DNA from: Sphingobium sp. WTD-1
GTDB lineage: Bacteria; Pseudomonadota; Alphaproteobacteria; Sphingomonadales; Sphingomonadaceae
Direction of reading: 5' to 3'
DNA: 64,000 nucleotides
Assembly: GCF_030128825.1 (NCBI RefSeq)
Contig: NZ_CP119129.1
Span: 1 to 64,000 of the forward strand
The notes below the pieces were generated by a model. That model was not told the DNA's origin and did no database searches. It was given only the letters and a program-made list of their open reading frames with translations. The number at the start of each line of letters is the position of its first letter. The stretch's first letter is position 1. The position numbers were made by a program, and so were the translations under genes. Of the stretch, positions 51,380 through 60,323 are shown piece after piece.

Positions 51380-51911
51380 CCGCCAGCATCGTGCCCGTGG
51401 GATCATGCCGTTGCCCCGAGCGCCAGGCCTCGATCTGTACCACGACATAGGTCGGCGACTGCCCGGCGAGCGGCGGGTTGCCGGGACCGCGTCCTTCGCC
51501 GCTCCCGCCGTGGCAGCTGGCGCACTTGCTGGCGTAAAGGGACGTTGTGCGCAATGTGGATGCTGGGGCTGGCAGCGCGGCATAGTAGGCCGAGACCTTG
51601 ACGCGATCCTCGCTATCCAGTCGCCGGGCGATCGTGCGCATCGCGACATGCCTGCGCCGCCCGTTGGCGTAATCATCGAGTTGGCGAACCAGATAACCCG
51701 CATCGAGCCCAGCGAGGCGCGGGGTCAGGCGGCCATCGCCTTCGCCTTTCAAGCCATGGCATGTCGCGCAGGCGCTCGTCGGGCCACCGTTGCCGCCACT
51801 GAACGCGATAACCTCGCCGGTCCTGCGAAAGGCCGGGTTGCCGCCCGTCTCGTTGCATGCCGTCAGATACAGCGGACCCAGCAGGCCGAGGCGCAGAAAA
51901 TATCGCGTCAT
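51276..51911 (-). CDS. Dihaem c-type cytochrome lipoprotein
   Basis: 211 residues from ATG 51911. Lipobox LTAC (YLTACNETGG), two CxxCH haem sites (CATCHGLKGEGDGRLTPRLAGLDAGYL and CASCHGGSGEGRGPGNPPLAGQSPTYV), each followed by a distal region with Met-type ligands. Resembles cytochrome c4/dihaem electron carriers. It is the only minus-strand gene inside the oxidase block and overlaps the cytochrome b561 gene by 104 bp at the 3' ends. Probably hands electrons to the oxidase. Confidence 0.88.
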   Translation of the reverse strand: MTRYFLRLGLLGPLYLTACNETGGNPAFRRTGEVIAFSGGNGGPTSACATCHGLKGEGDGRLTPRLAGLDAGYLVRQLDDYANGRRRHVAMRTIARRLDSEDRVKVSAYYAALPAPASTLRTTSLYASKCASCHGGSGEGRGPGNPPLAGQSPTYVVVQIEAWRSGQRHDPTGTMLAVSRALAPAELAILASRDGDPSLPVRPPSTPAASR

Positions 51912-51968
51912 CGCACGGGGAACCGAGTGCGAGGCGGTCGGTTCCCCATCGGGGAAGGAAGATCTCAT

Positions 51969-52313
51969 TTGGGGGCACGCATTCTCTTGACCGCCGTTCT
52001 GCTGCTCGCCGCCTGCGACAAGGCCGAGATCGCTCCAAATGCCACGCTCGGCGAGGCGGCGGCGCGCGGGAAGGCGGCGGCGGCGCGTCTTGGCTGCGGG
52101 GCCTGCCACGCCATGTCGGGCATCTGGCCGCAGGGCAAGACCGGCCCTTCGCTTGTAAGGTTCGCAGAGCGGGGCACGATCGCGGGCCGCTATTCCAATC
52201 GCCCCGATAATCTGGCTGCCTTCCTGCGCGATTCTTCCGGCACGGCGATGCCGACGGTTCCCATGACCGCGGCGCAGGCCGACGACATCGCGGCGTTCCT
52301 GCATGAGCAATAG
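51969..52313 (+). CDS. Monohaem c-type cytochrome lipoprotein
   Basis: 114 residues, TTG start at 51969 chosen because GGAAGGA lies just upstream and it gives a lipobox signal (LGARILLTAVLLLAACDKA). One CxxCH (LGCGACHAMSGIWPQGKTGPSL), distal Met in TAMPTVPM. A small cytochrome c of the oxidase operon; it overlaps subunit II by 11 bp. No ATG is available near the signal peptide. Confidence 0.8.
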   Translation: MGARILLTAVLLLAACDKAEIAPNATLGEAAARGKAAAARLGCGACHAMSGIWPQGKTGPSLVRFAERGTIAGRYSNRPDNLAAFLRDSSGTAMPTVPMTAAQADDIAAFLHEQ

Positions 52314-53262
52314 CGCGACTCCGCAGGCCGCGCTCGGCGGCTGGCCGCCGGCGGTTCTCGATCCGGCCGGCCCCTATGCCGAGCCCGTCACCCGGCTTGC
52401 CTGGGCGCTGCTGATGGGCGGCGCGGGCGTATTGCTGATCGTCCTCGCCGCACTGGCGATAGCGCTTTGGGGCAGACCTGTCCTTCGCCAGCGGCTGGGC
52501 GGCGACCGGGCGATCTGGATCGGCGGCGTGGCCTTTCCGGGCGTCGTGCTGACGGCTCTGCTGGTCTGGGGTCTGTGGCTGACCGGCAGCCTGCAGGCGA
52601 CGGCAGCACAACCGGGCGAGATGCGCGTCAGGGTTACGGGCGAAATGTGGTGGTGGCGCGTGACATATCTCGGCGAAGGCGGCGAGCCCGTTATCCGCGA
52701 TGCCAACGAATTGCATGTTCCCGTCGGGCAACCGGTCCTGCTGGAACTGGAATCGGCGGACGTGCTCCACAGCCTCTGGGTGCCCCGGCTCGCCGGCAAG
52801 ATGGACATGATCCCCGGTCGTCGGAACCTGCTGCGCATTCGCGCCGATCGCCCGGGCACTTACGGCGGGCAGTGCGCGGAATATTGCGGCGGCGCCCACG
52901 CGTTGATGGGCTTGGTCGTCGTCGCGCATACGCCGGAAAGCTTCGCCCGCTGGCGTGCCGAACGCCTTGCACCGCCGCGTCCCGCTTCGGGGCGAGGGCC
53001 CGAACTGTTCCTCGCCAGCGGCTGTGCTGGCTGCCACACCGTGCGCGGCACGCCCGCCAACGGCACCGCCGGTCCCGACCTCACCCATGTCGGCGCAAGG
53101 CGATCGCTGGGCGCGGGCATCCTGCCCAACAATCGCGGCACGCTGGCAGGCTGGATCGCCGACAGCCAGACGATCAAGCCCGGCAACCGCATGCCCAACT
53201 ACAAGCAGTTCAGCCCGGACGATCTGAACGCGCTGGCCGACTATATGGAAAGCCTCAAATGA
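52303..53262 (+). CDS. coxB: Cytochrome c oxidase subunit II with fused cytochrome c domain
   Basis: 319 residues. Two N-terminal membrane helices, the copper-A domain (DVLHSLWVPRLAGKMDMIPGRRNLL and the CuA ligands GGQCAEYCGGAHALMGL) and a C-terminal cytochrome c (FLASGCAGCHTVRGTPANG, Met in NRMPNY). This is the caa3 arrangement. ATG 52303 follows a good site inside the previous gene. Overlaps coxA by ATGA. Confidence 0.94.
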   Translation: MSNSATPQAALGGWPPAVLDPAGPYAEPVTRLAWALLMGGAGVLLIVLAALAIALWGRPVLRQRLGGDRAIWIGGVAFPGVVLTALLVWGLWLTGSLQATAAQPGEMRVRVTGEMWWWRVTYLGEGGEPVIRDANELHVPVGQPVLLELESADVLHSLWVPRLAGKMDMIPGRRNLLRIRADRPGTYGGQCAEYCGGAHALMGLVVVAHTPESFARWRAERLAPPRPASGRGPELFLASGCAGCHTVRGTPANGTAGPDLTHVGARRSLGAGILPNNRGTLAGWIADSQTIKPGNRMPNYKQFSPDDLNALADYMESLK

Positions 53263-55781
53263 GGTCGGAGACTGGGTTCGACCCCGATCTCTACCAGCGG
53301 TTCCCGACGCAGGAGGAACGCCCGCCCGAAGAAGAGGAGGAACTGCGCCGTATCTGGTGCGCGCCGCGCGGCTGGGAATATCTGACCGTCGTCAACAACA
53401 ATTATGTCGGCATCTTCTATCTCGGCACCGCCTTCCTGTTTTTCCTGCTGGCAGGCGTGCTGGCGCTGCTGATGCGGGTGCAACTGTCAGCGCCGCTGAT
53501 GGAGGTGCTGCCGCAGGCGACCTACAACCAGGTCTTCACCATGCACGGCACGGTGATGATGTTCCTGTTCGCGGTGCCGATGGTCGAGGCGGCGGGCGTG
53601 CTGCTGCTGCCGCAGATGCTGGCCGCGCGCGATCTGCCCTTCCCGCGCCTATCGGCCTACGCCTTCTGGGCCTATGCTGTGGGTGGCCTGGCCTTTTTCG
53701 CCTCGCTGTTCGTCGGCCTCGCCCCCGACGGCGGCTGGTTCATGTACCCGCCCTTTACGTCCAAGGCCTATTCGCCCGGCATCAACGCCGACTTCTGGCT
53801 GCTGGGTATCGGCTTCATCGAGATTTCGGCGATCGCCGGCGCGATCGAGATCATCGTCGGCGTCCTGCGCACCCGCGCGCCGGGCATGAGCCTCGACAGG
53901 ATGCCGATCTTCGCCTGGGCCATGCTGGTCTTCGCGGTGATGATCATCATCGCCTTTCCCAGCGTGATCCTGGCGACGCTGCTGCTGGAGATCGAGCGCG
54001 CCTTCAACTGGCCCTTCTTCGACGCGGCGCGAGGCGGCGATCCGGTGCTATGGCAGCATCTGTTCTGGTTCTTCGGCCATCCGGAGGTCTACATCATCTT
54101 CCTGCCCGCCGCCGGCATGATGAGCATGATCGTGCCCACCGTCGCGAAGGCGGAACTGGTCGGCTACCGCCTGATCGTGCTGGCCATGATCGCCACGGGG
54201 TTCATCAGCTTCGGCGTCTGGGCGCATCACATGTTTACCGTCGGCCTGCCGCCGATGACGACGGGCTTCTTCTCCGCCGCGTCGATGGCGGTCAGCCTGC
54301 CGGCGTGCATCCAGGTGTTCTCGTGGATCGCGACGCTGGCGATCGGCAGGCCGCGCTTCAATGCGCCGGGGCTGTTCGTGCTCGGCAGCATCGTAATCTT
54401 CGTGACCGGCGGGCTGACCGGTGTCATGGTCGCGCTGGTGCCGTTCGACTGGCAGGCGCACGACACCTATTTCATCGTCGCGCACCTGCACTATGTGCTG
54501 ATCGGCGGTATGGTGTTTCCGCTGTTCGCGGCGATGTACTACTGGATTCCGATGGTCAGCAGCCGCGCGATGAGCGAGCGGCTGGCGAAATGGGTGTTCG
54601 GCCTGATGTTCACCGGCATGAATGTCGCCTTCATGCCGATGCACCTCGTCGGCCTGATGGGCATGCCGCGCCGCGTCTACACCTATCTGCCCGGCAGCGG
54701 CTGGGACATGCTGAACCTCATCTCGACGATCGGGGCTTTCCTGTTCGCCTTCGGCGTCCTGCTGTTCCTGATCGACCTGGTGCGAAATTTCCGCATGGCG
54801 CCGGGCGGCGGCAATGCCGGCAACGTCTATGGCGCTGGCTCGCTCGAATGGCTGCCGACCGAGCTTTATTCGACGCGCTCGATCCCGGTGGTGAAGAGCC
54901 GCGAGCCGCTATGGGACGATCCGAAGATTTCCGACGATGTCGAGCAGGGCCGCTATTTCCTGCCGCGCTCGGCCACCGGCCTGCGCGAGACGATCGTCAC
55001 GAGCCCGCTGCTGGCCGAGCCGCAATATGTCCAGATCATGCCCGGTCCCTCGGTCTGGCCGCTTGTGGCGGCGATCTTCACAGCCTTTTTCTTCCTCGCA
55101 CTGACGGTGCAGGCCTATATGTTCGGCCTCGCCAGCGGCGTCATCACCATCATGGCCATGCTGCGCTGGCTGTCCGAAACCGATCGGCCGATCGCGCAGG
55201 GCGAGGTTGACATCGGCGCGGGCATCATGGTGCCGACCTATATGACCGGCCCGCGCAGTCATGGCTGGTGGGCGATGGTCATCCTGATGATCGTCATGGC
55301 CATGATCTCCGCCATGGCGATGTTCGGGCTCGCCTTCCTGTGGAGCAACCAGCCGGCCTTCTGGACCTCGCCGGCATCGCTGGGCGGAGGCGCGCCCATC
55401 GCGCTGGGCTACGGACTCGTCGTGGCCGCGGCCGCGGCGTCCCGCTGGCTGCATCGCATCGGCAAAGGCTGGGCGGTCGTACCGGTTCTGTTGGCGGGAG
55501 TCGCGACGCCGCTGCTGACCTTGCTCGATATCCGTCTGTGGAGTGCCGTGCTGGCCCCCGACGCCAGCGGCCAGGGCGCGGCGGTGTTCGCGATCCTTTC
55601 GCTGCAGGGCACCGTCGCCGCGATCGGCCTGCTGTTCGCCGCCTATCTGGGCTGGCGGGCGCTGCGTGGGCTCATCACGCCGACGCGCAACAGCACGCTG
55701 GACCTCGCCTGCCTGTTCATCGGCTATTGCGGTGCGCAGGGACTGGTCGGCACGCTCTTCACCCGAGCCGTCGGCGCGTGA
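53259..55781 (+). CDS. coxA: Cytochrome c oxidase fused subunit I+III
   Basis: 840 residues from ATG 53259, which overlaps the subunit II stop; the much longer open frame upstream is a shadow of coxB. Subunit I part (about 1-560): MHGTVMMFLF (haem ligand), GHPEVYIIFLPAAGMM (CuB His and cross-linked Tyr), WAHHMFTVGL (CuB His pair), HDTYFIVAHLHYVLIGG (haem ligands), all intact. The C-terminal ~200 residues carry a subunit III-like membrane domain. It reduces O2 to water and pumps protons. Fused I+III chains of this kind are known in several alphaproteobacterial caa3-type oxidases. Confidence 0.94.
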   Translation: MRSETGFDPDLYQRFPTQEERPPEEEEELRRIWCAPRGWEYLTVVNNNYVGIFYLGTAFLFFLLAGVLALLMRVQLSAPLMEVLPQATYNQVFTMHGTVMMFLFAVPMVEAAGVLLLPQMLAARDLPFPRLSAYAFWAYAVGGLAFFASLFVGLAPDGGWFMYPPFTSKAYSPGINADFWLLGIGFIEISAIAGAIEIIVGVLRTRAPGMSLDRMPIFAWAMLVFAVMIIIAFPSVILATLLLEIERAFNWPFFDAARGGDPVLWQHLFWFFGHPEVYIIFLPAAGMMSMIVPTVAKAELVGYRLIVLAMIATGFISFGVWAHHMFTVGLPPMTTGFFSAASMAVSLPACIQVFSWIATLAIGRPRFNAPGLFVLGSIVIFVTGGLTGVMVALVPFDWQAHDTYFIVAHLHYVLIGGMVFPLFAAMYYWIPMVSSRAMSERLAKWVFGLMFTGMNVAFMPMHLVGLMGMPRRVYTYLPGSGWDMLNLISTIGAFLFAFGVLLFLIDLVRNFRMAPGGGNAGNVYGAGSLEWLPTELYSTRSIPVVKSREPLWDDPKISDDVEQGRYFLPRSATGLRETIVTSPLLAEPQYVQIMPGPSVWPLVAAIFTAFFFLALTVQAYMFGLASGVITIMAMLRWLSETDRPIAQGEVDIGAGIMVPTYMTGPRSHGWWAMVILMIVMAMISAMAMFGLAFLWSNQPAFWTSPASLGGGAPIALGYGLVVAAAAASRWLHRIGKGWAVVPVLLAGVATPLLTLLDIRLWSAVLAPDASGQGAAVFAILSLQGTVAAIGLLFAAYLGWRALRGLITPTRNSTLDLACLFIGYCGAQGLVGTLFTRAVGA

Positions 55782-56050
55782 GAAGCTGGCTCATCCTGCT
55801 CGGCGGGTTCCTCGTCTGGACCGTCCATTTTTTCGGTCTCTATCTGATCGCGGAGTTCGCGCCGGCGGCAACGCTCGTTATCGCGCTGACCATTCTCTGC
55901 ATCATCGCCGACCTATGGCTGCTGCGCTGGCTTCGCGGGATACCATGCTCTGAGGCCTTCGCGCAGTGGCGGCGGTCGGTTGGCATGGCTGGCGCTGTGC
56001 TGAGCCTCCTCGCTGTGCTTTGGCAGGGGTTGCCCATCATGCTTGCCTGA
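55778..56050 (+). CDS. Small membrane protein ending the oxidase operon
   Basis: 90 residues, GTG start overlapping the coxA stop (GTGA). Three hydrophobic segments (ILLGGFLVWTVHFFGLYLIAEFA, TLVIALTILCIIADLWLL, SVGMAGAVLSLLAVLWQGLPIM). It occupies the place of a small subunit IV-type or assembly protein, but no family is recognised. Confidence 0.7.
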   Translation: MRSWLILLGGFLVWTVHFFGLYLIAEFAPAATLVIALTILCIIADLWLLRWLRGIPCSEAFAQWRRSVGMAGAVLSLLAVLWQGLPIMLA

Positions 56051-56155
56051 CGCTCGCAGTCAAGAAGAACCATCAGACACCGATGCTTTCTGCCCCTCTT
56101 CGCATTTCACCATCGATACCTGCACATCATGTTTGCAATAACCCGGCATCTCTAT

Positions 56156-56843
56156 TCAGGACATCAGTTCTTCGATCGCCAGCAGTCCCAGAGACCCAAC
56201 GAAGAACATCGCGCTGATCAGCGAGTTGTCGGGCCGCGCATGTGCCTGTACTAGCAACTCTTTAGTGACGAGATAGAGAAGCGCCATAAGTCCGAAGCTG
56301 AGAAAGCCGACGATGACCGGTGCCGGGAGTGTCGCAACCGGCAGCGCGATCGCAGCGCCCAGCGGAAGCAGCAAGCCGAGTCCGAACACGGTCGCGATGA
56401 CGCGCAGCTTCGATTCCATGGCCTCGTTGAGCTCGGCCGTGACCGTCAGGCTCAAAAAGAGCACTTCCAGCGTCAAGGCGACAGTCAGGAGGACGCCCGC
56501 CTTTTCGCCTGCGACAAAAGCCAGACCGAGAACGAGGCCATCAACCAGTATGTGGATGTCCACTGCACTTAGGTTGGCCACCGGACTGTCCCGCGCCCTT
56601 CACCTTCCTTCAGAAGCAGCATGACGCCTACGCCGACGGCACCGTCGACGAGTGTGGCGAAGGGCGAGGCATCATGCTTGATCTGCGACAGGATCTCGGT
56701 CGCAGCCGCGGCGAACACGACGCCGGACGCCAGATGCTGTACTGCGCTGACGAACCCAGCGCTCGGACGTCTGACCACGGAAAGGACCGCGCCTGGGAGA
56801 ACCGCCGCAAGCGGAATTGACGTATAAGTATTGCCGACCTCGC
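56156..56843 (-). pseudogene. ZIP-family metal transporter, frameshifted
   Basis: The N-terminal part (IPLAAVLPGAVLSVVRRPSAGFVSAVQHLASGVVFAAAATEILSQIKHD, ending LLLKEGEGRGTVRWPT-stop at 56569) and the C-terminal part (ANLSAVDIHILVDGLVLGLAFVAGEKAGVLLTVALTLEVLFLSLTV) are in two frames. They meet near 56575-56582 and differ by one base. There is no ATG or GTG in a good position before the N-terminal part. ZIP proteins import Zn2+ or Fe2+. Dead, or a one-base sequence error. Confidence 0.7.
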
Positions 56844-56861
56844 CGGCCTTTGATCCTAACG

Positions 56862-57386
56862 CTATCCGAGCCCCTGCACGATGCCGATGAAGACGGCGAT
56901 GATGACCAGAATGCTGATCAGGAGCGGTCTTTTCAGACGCGGGTCGGCGACATTGCCGATTCGCGCCGCTACTTGCCATGCCGGGCGAAGCGGAACGCGG
57001 CAGGAGCCGGAAGCGATCCGGTCGAACTGCGCGTCCGAAAGACCGAAGAACGCTTTCATCGCGCCGCGGGATCGGCCCTTCAGACCTGTGACCCGAAATA
57101 CGGGATCGGCCCACGCGATATCGATGGCGCTCGGGTTCGATACCATCGGTATGACTTCACGACCTGACGCCCATGAAGGCCGCAAGAGCCCGATAAGCTG
57201 AAAGGGATTGCGGTCGAATAACGCGGCCCAGCGCTCCAGCCGCGCCCGCCGGCCATAAGGTTCGAGCGCGGGATCAGAGGTGGTGCGGCTGGCGCGCGCA
57301 GGAAAGTGATGTTTCAGGCGTCTCGTCGACGACGCATCGTCGCTCACGGCGGCGTGGCTTCGCCGGGAATGGCCGCGCCGACCCAC
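56862..57386 (-). CDS. Unknown protein with C-terminal membrane anchor
   Basis: Up to 174 residues; the true start is unclear because no strong ribosome-binding site precedes any Met. The recognisable body is ERWAALFDRNPFQLIGLLRPSWASGREVIPMV, AIDIAWADPVFRVTGLKGRSRGAMKAFFGLSDAQFDRIASGSCRVPLRPAWQVAARIGNVAD, and a final membrane segment LLISILVIIAVFIGIVQGL. No family recognised. Follows the zf-TFIIB gene on the same strand with 6 bp between frames. Confidence 0.45.
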   Translation of the reverse strand: MGRRGHSRRSHAAVSDDASSTRRLKHHFPARASRTTSDPALEPYGRRARLERWAALFDRNPFQLIGLLRPSWASGREVIPMVSNPSAIDIAWADPVFRVTGLKGRSRGAMKAFFGLSDAQFDRIASGSCRVPLRPAWQVAARIGNVADPRLKRPLLISILVIIAVFIGIVQGLG

Positions 57387-57392
57387 GGGCTT

Positions 57393-57710
57393 TCAGTCGA
57401 ACAATTCGCTCAAGAAGCTCTTGCGGCGACCACGATGGCCACGCTCGTAGCCATGCTTCCCTCCATGATCGCCATGGCCGCGACGGTCATCGAACACGCC
57501 TGCGCGCCCTCCGCCGGACCACTCGTCGCCAGTCGGGCGCGCTACGACATCGCCCATATTGCGCTCGATGATCTTATCGAGTTCGCCCCGGTCGAGCCAG
57601 ACCCCGCGACATTGCGGGCAATAGTCGATCTCGATGCCCTGGCGCTCACTCATGACCAGGTCGACCCGGCAGGTGGGACACAGGAGACCTGGCGCTGCAC
57701 GGTTTTCCAT
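57393..57710 (-). CDS. Zinc-ribbon protein of the zf-TFIIB type
   Basis: 105 residues from ATG 57710. MENRAAPGLLCPTCRVDLVMSERQGIEIDYCPQCRGVWLDRGELDKIIERN is the complete zf-TFIIB motif with four Cys, followed by a Gly/His/Arg-rich tail (GHGDHGGKHGYERGHRGRRKSFLSELFD). The extended frame to 57869 has no domain content. These small proteins are common in stress regions; function unknown, possibly nucleic-acid binding. Confidence 0.82.
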   Translation of the reverse strand: MENRAAPGLLCPTCRVDLVMSERQGIEIDYCPQCRGVWLDRGELDKIIERNMGDVVARPTGDEWSGGGRAGVFDDRRGHGDHGGKHGYERGHRGRRKSFLSELFD

Positions 57711-57911
57711 TATGGCAAATCCTTCTCTCTTGCTCAGATCGAGCACAATTGCGCGCATCCTCATATAGCCTTGATAGCAGGCTTCCTCTCTAACAAATCG
57801 CAGATTCGGGTGGGGCCTTATGCGCCAACATGAAAGATCGTCGGAAGGATCGCAGCGTGCGGCTTGCACGGGGCCGGCTGCGCTTCTCTCGACCCACGGT
57901 TCGCGTGCGTT

Positions 57912-58847
57912 TCAATGACCGCCTTTCGCTGCAGTGGTCTGTCCGTCCCTGTTTCGCAAGTCATTGTGCATGGCCGTGGCCGCGACTGCTGCATGGCCCA
58001 TGGCCACGCTGATCTGATCCAGCGCCATTACGATATCGCCAGCGGCATAGACACCCTCCATGGATGCGCGCTGCTTGGTATCGACGACGATGCAGCGATC
58101 GTCGCTCAGTTCGATATCAAGATGCCTCGCGAGCGCATTGTTGGTGTCGGAGCCGAGCGCCGGATAGATCGTGTCGAACCGCAATTCGGTGTCATCGATC
58201 AGATGCACCACCACCTGATCGCCGGAGAAATCCAGCCGGTCGAGCGTGCTCGACGCAACTACAATACCCGCATGGCTCAGACTTTCCCGGTCGCTGTCGT
58301 CGAGCTCGGTGGATTGATGCGCGAGCAGCGTGATCCGATCCGAAAAGGTTCGCAGGAACAAGGCTTCCGCCACCCCATGCGTATCAGCGCCGATGACCCC
58401 GATCGACTGGTCGCTTGCCTCGAAGCCGTCGCAGACAGGGCAATAGCGCAGAAGCCCCCGATCGAGGGCGTCCCGATGGGTGTCCTCGTTCATTTCCGGA
58501 CGCCGGTTCTCCACGCCCGTCGCAATCAGGATCTGGCGCGCGGAAATGCTCAGCCCCTCACCGCGAGCGGTGAACGCATCCGCGGACCCTTCGATCACGT
58601 CTACGCGGCCGGCCCTGATCGTCGCGCCATAGCGTTCGGCCTGGGCACGCATGCGAAGGAGAAGAGCCTCACCGCCGATGCCGTCCGGGAAACCGGCATG
58701 GTTGTGCGAAAGCGGGATCCACTTCGCGCGGCTATGGCCTTCATCCACCACGATGACCCGGCGGCGATAGCGCGCGAGATAGATGGCGGCGGTCAGCCCT
58801 GCCGGACCGCCGCCGATAACCAGAGCGTCATAACAATCTTGCGTCAT
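57912..58847 (-). CDS. Thioredoxin-reductase-like FAD oxidoreductase
   Basis: 311 residues. N-terminal FAD motif [28 protein letters not shown], the CxxC in [11 protein letters not shown], an NADP-type [14 protein letters not shown] segment (weaker than GGGxS), and the C-terminal [31 protein letters not shown]. The CPVC spacing matches thioredoxin reductase, although the NADPH motif is atypical; ferredoxin- or other-partner use is possible. It lies 57 bp downstream of the persulfide-dioxygenase-like gene, same strand. Confidence 0.88.
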   Translation of the reverse strand: MTQDCYDALVIGGGPAGLTAAIYLARYRRRVIVVDEGHSRAKWIPLSHNHAGFPDGIGGEALLLRMRAQAERYGATIRAGRVDVIEGSADAFTARGEGLSISARQILIATGVENRRPEMNEDTHRDALDRGLLRYCPVCDGFEASDQSIGVIGADTHGVAEALFLRTFSDRITLLAHQSTELDDSDRESLSHAGIVVASSTLDRLDFSGDQVVVHLIDDTELRFDTIYPALGSDTNNALARHLDIELSDDRCIVVDTKQRASMEGVYAAGDIVMALDQISVAMGHAAVAATAMHNDLRNRDGQTTAAKGGH

Positions 58848-58904
58848 ATTGTCCGCGGCTTCCTTTTCGAGCGGCCCGGGCGTTTGGTTTCCGAGCCCAC
58901 CGGA

Positions 58905-59654
58905 TCAACCCTGTAGTGCACGGCAAGATGGATCACGGGCGGCGGTGTCCTCATCCGGGCAGTCGCCGCACAGGCGGTTGGCCGGAACGGCGACATCGAT
59001 CTGCTTGGGGTAAGGCAGGTCGAGGTTCGCCATGATCTCGATAAACTGTTCAAGTGTCTTGCCGCCGCCTACGCGAGGGTTTCGCTCGCGCTCCTGGGCC
59101 ACGGTCGTGACGTGGCAATGCTTGTAATCATGCGCGGGGTATACGAGCGTGTCGTCGGGAAGAGTGAATAGCTTCTCGTGGATCGACCGATACAATGTGC
59201 CCGCATCGCCGTTCTGAAAGTCGGTCCGCCCGCACCCGTCGATCAGGAGAGCATCGCCAGTGAACACCCTGCTCGCATCGGGCCGGTCGATCAGGTAGCT
59301 GTGATGCGCGTCGGTGTGACCCGGGGTGAACAAGGGTCGCAAGATCAGGCTGCCCACGCTGAGCGGGTTCATTTCATTCACGGCGATGTCGGCACAGGCC
59401 AGGCCGTCCATCTCCGGATAGGCGATCTTGCATCCCGTTAGGCTCCGAAGCCGACAGGCCGAGGTGACATGGTCCGCGTGAATGTGTGTTTCGAGCGTAT
59501 ACGCAAGGGTCAAGCCGTGCTGCTGCAGGACGGACAGGTCGCGATCGACCATCTCGCATACCGGGTCGATCAGCACGGCCAGTCCGCTATCCCGACATCC
59601 GATCAGATAGGTGTAGGTGCCCGACTCCGGCTCGAAGAGCTGACGGAAAATCAT
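58905..59654 (-). CDS. Persulfide dioxygenase-like metallo-hydrolase (ETHE1 type)
   Basis: 249 residues. Metallo-beta-lactamase fold: TLETHIHADHVTSACRLR (metal-binding HxHxDH), LFTPGHTDAHHSYL, VFTGDALLIDGCGRTDFQNGDAGTLYRSI and YPAHDYKHCHVTTVAQERERNP. The GRTDFQ and DYKxxxxxT signatures mark the ETHE1/persulfide dioxygenase branch (iron enzyme oxidising glutathione persulfide), as opposed to glyoxalase II. Near a redox flavoprotein and metal genes; probably sulfide detoxification. Confidence 0.9.
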   Translation of the reverse strand: MIFRQLFEPESGTYTYLIGCRDSGLAVLIDPVCEMVDRDLSVLQQHGLTLAYTLETHIHADHVTSACRLRSLTGCKIAYPEMDGLACADIAVNEMNPLSVGSLILRPLFTPGHTDAHHSYLIDRPDASRVFTGDALLIDGCGRTDFQNGDAGTLYRSIHEKLFTLPDDTLVYPAHDYKHCHVTTVAQERERNPRVGGGKTLEQFIEIMANLDLPYPKQIDVAVPANRLCGDCPDEDTAARDPSCRALQG

Positions 59655-59863
59655 AACGCTCGGCAGGCGCCAGACACTGGCGCGCCTCGCTCAGTTATGC
59701 AGCAAGGCCGCCACGGCTGCATCGCTACAGAACGCGCTATGAGCTGAAAAGTTGTCGGGATGTCCCGACATCGCATGTTCGGCTTCAGAGCAGCGCTTGA
59801 ATTAGATGATGTCATCTCCAACCATATCCCATTCCCAAAAGGTGTCATCTCACTCAAGGTCTG

Positions 59864-60295
59864 TTACTCGATGGCGTAGACCTTGGTGCCCGCAGGTCCG
59901 AAGCTGAGGACCTTGAAAGGCGCAGTCTTCGGCCCGGCCATACCGGGAGAACCAGACGGCATTCCAGGCAGTGCAATCCCGCGAATGGCCGGCTTCTCGC
60001 GCAGCATGCGCTGCACCACATTGACCGGCACATGTCCTTCGACGGCATAGCCGCCGACTATCGTAGTGTGGCAGCCCCGAAGCGCTTCGGGCACGGCCCT
60101 GCGCGCCTGGACCGAAACATCATTGCCGGTCGGGACCACCGCGATGTCCATTCCTGCACGTCGCAGCGCGGCGGCGTGACCGTCGCAGCACCCGCAGCCG
60201 GGATCCTTGTACATCACACCGCCGATGGTCCCAGCCTCGGCAGGCGCGGCCACAATTGCCCCGAGGAGGGCCAGCATCGCGACTTTTCTCAGCAT
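59864..60295 (-). CDS. DUF411 metal-binding protein
   Basis: 143 residues from ATG 60295 after GGAGC. Signal peptide MLRKVAMLALLGAIVAAPAEA, then GVMYKDPGCGCCDGHAAALRRAGMDI with the hallmark CxCC, and the downstream conserved GCHTTIVGGYAVEGHVPVNVVQRML. DUF411 proteins are periplasmic and linked to copper or other metals. It lies 28 bp downstream of the CDF gene, same strand, probably one operon. Confidence 0.9.
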   Translation of the reverse strand: MLRKVAMLALLGAIVAAPAEAGTIGGVMYKDPGCGCCDGHAAALRRAGMDIAVVPTGNDVSVQARRAVPEALRGCHTTIVGGYAVEGHVPVNVVQRMLREKPAIRGIALPGMPSGSPGMAGPKTAPFKVLSFGPAGTKVYAIE

Positions 60296-60323
60296 AGGTA
60301 GCTCCTTCATCCGCACCGTCCGT

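Noticed and set aside
52467..53258. N-terminal extension of the subunit I frame over subunit II
   Set aside because: The frame is open by chance; the real start is ATG 53259 overlapping the subunit II stop.
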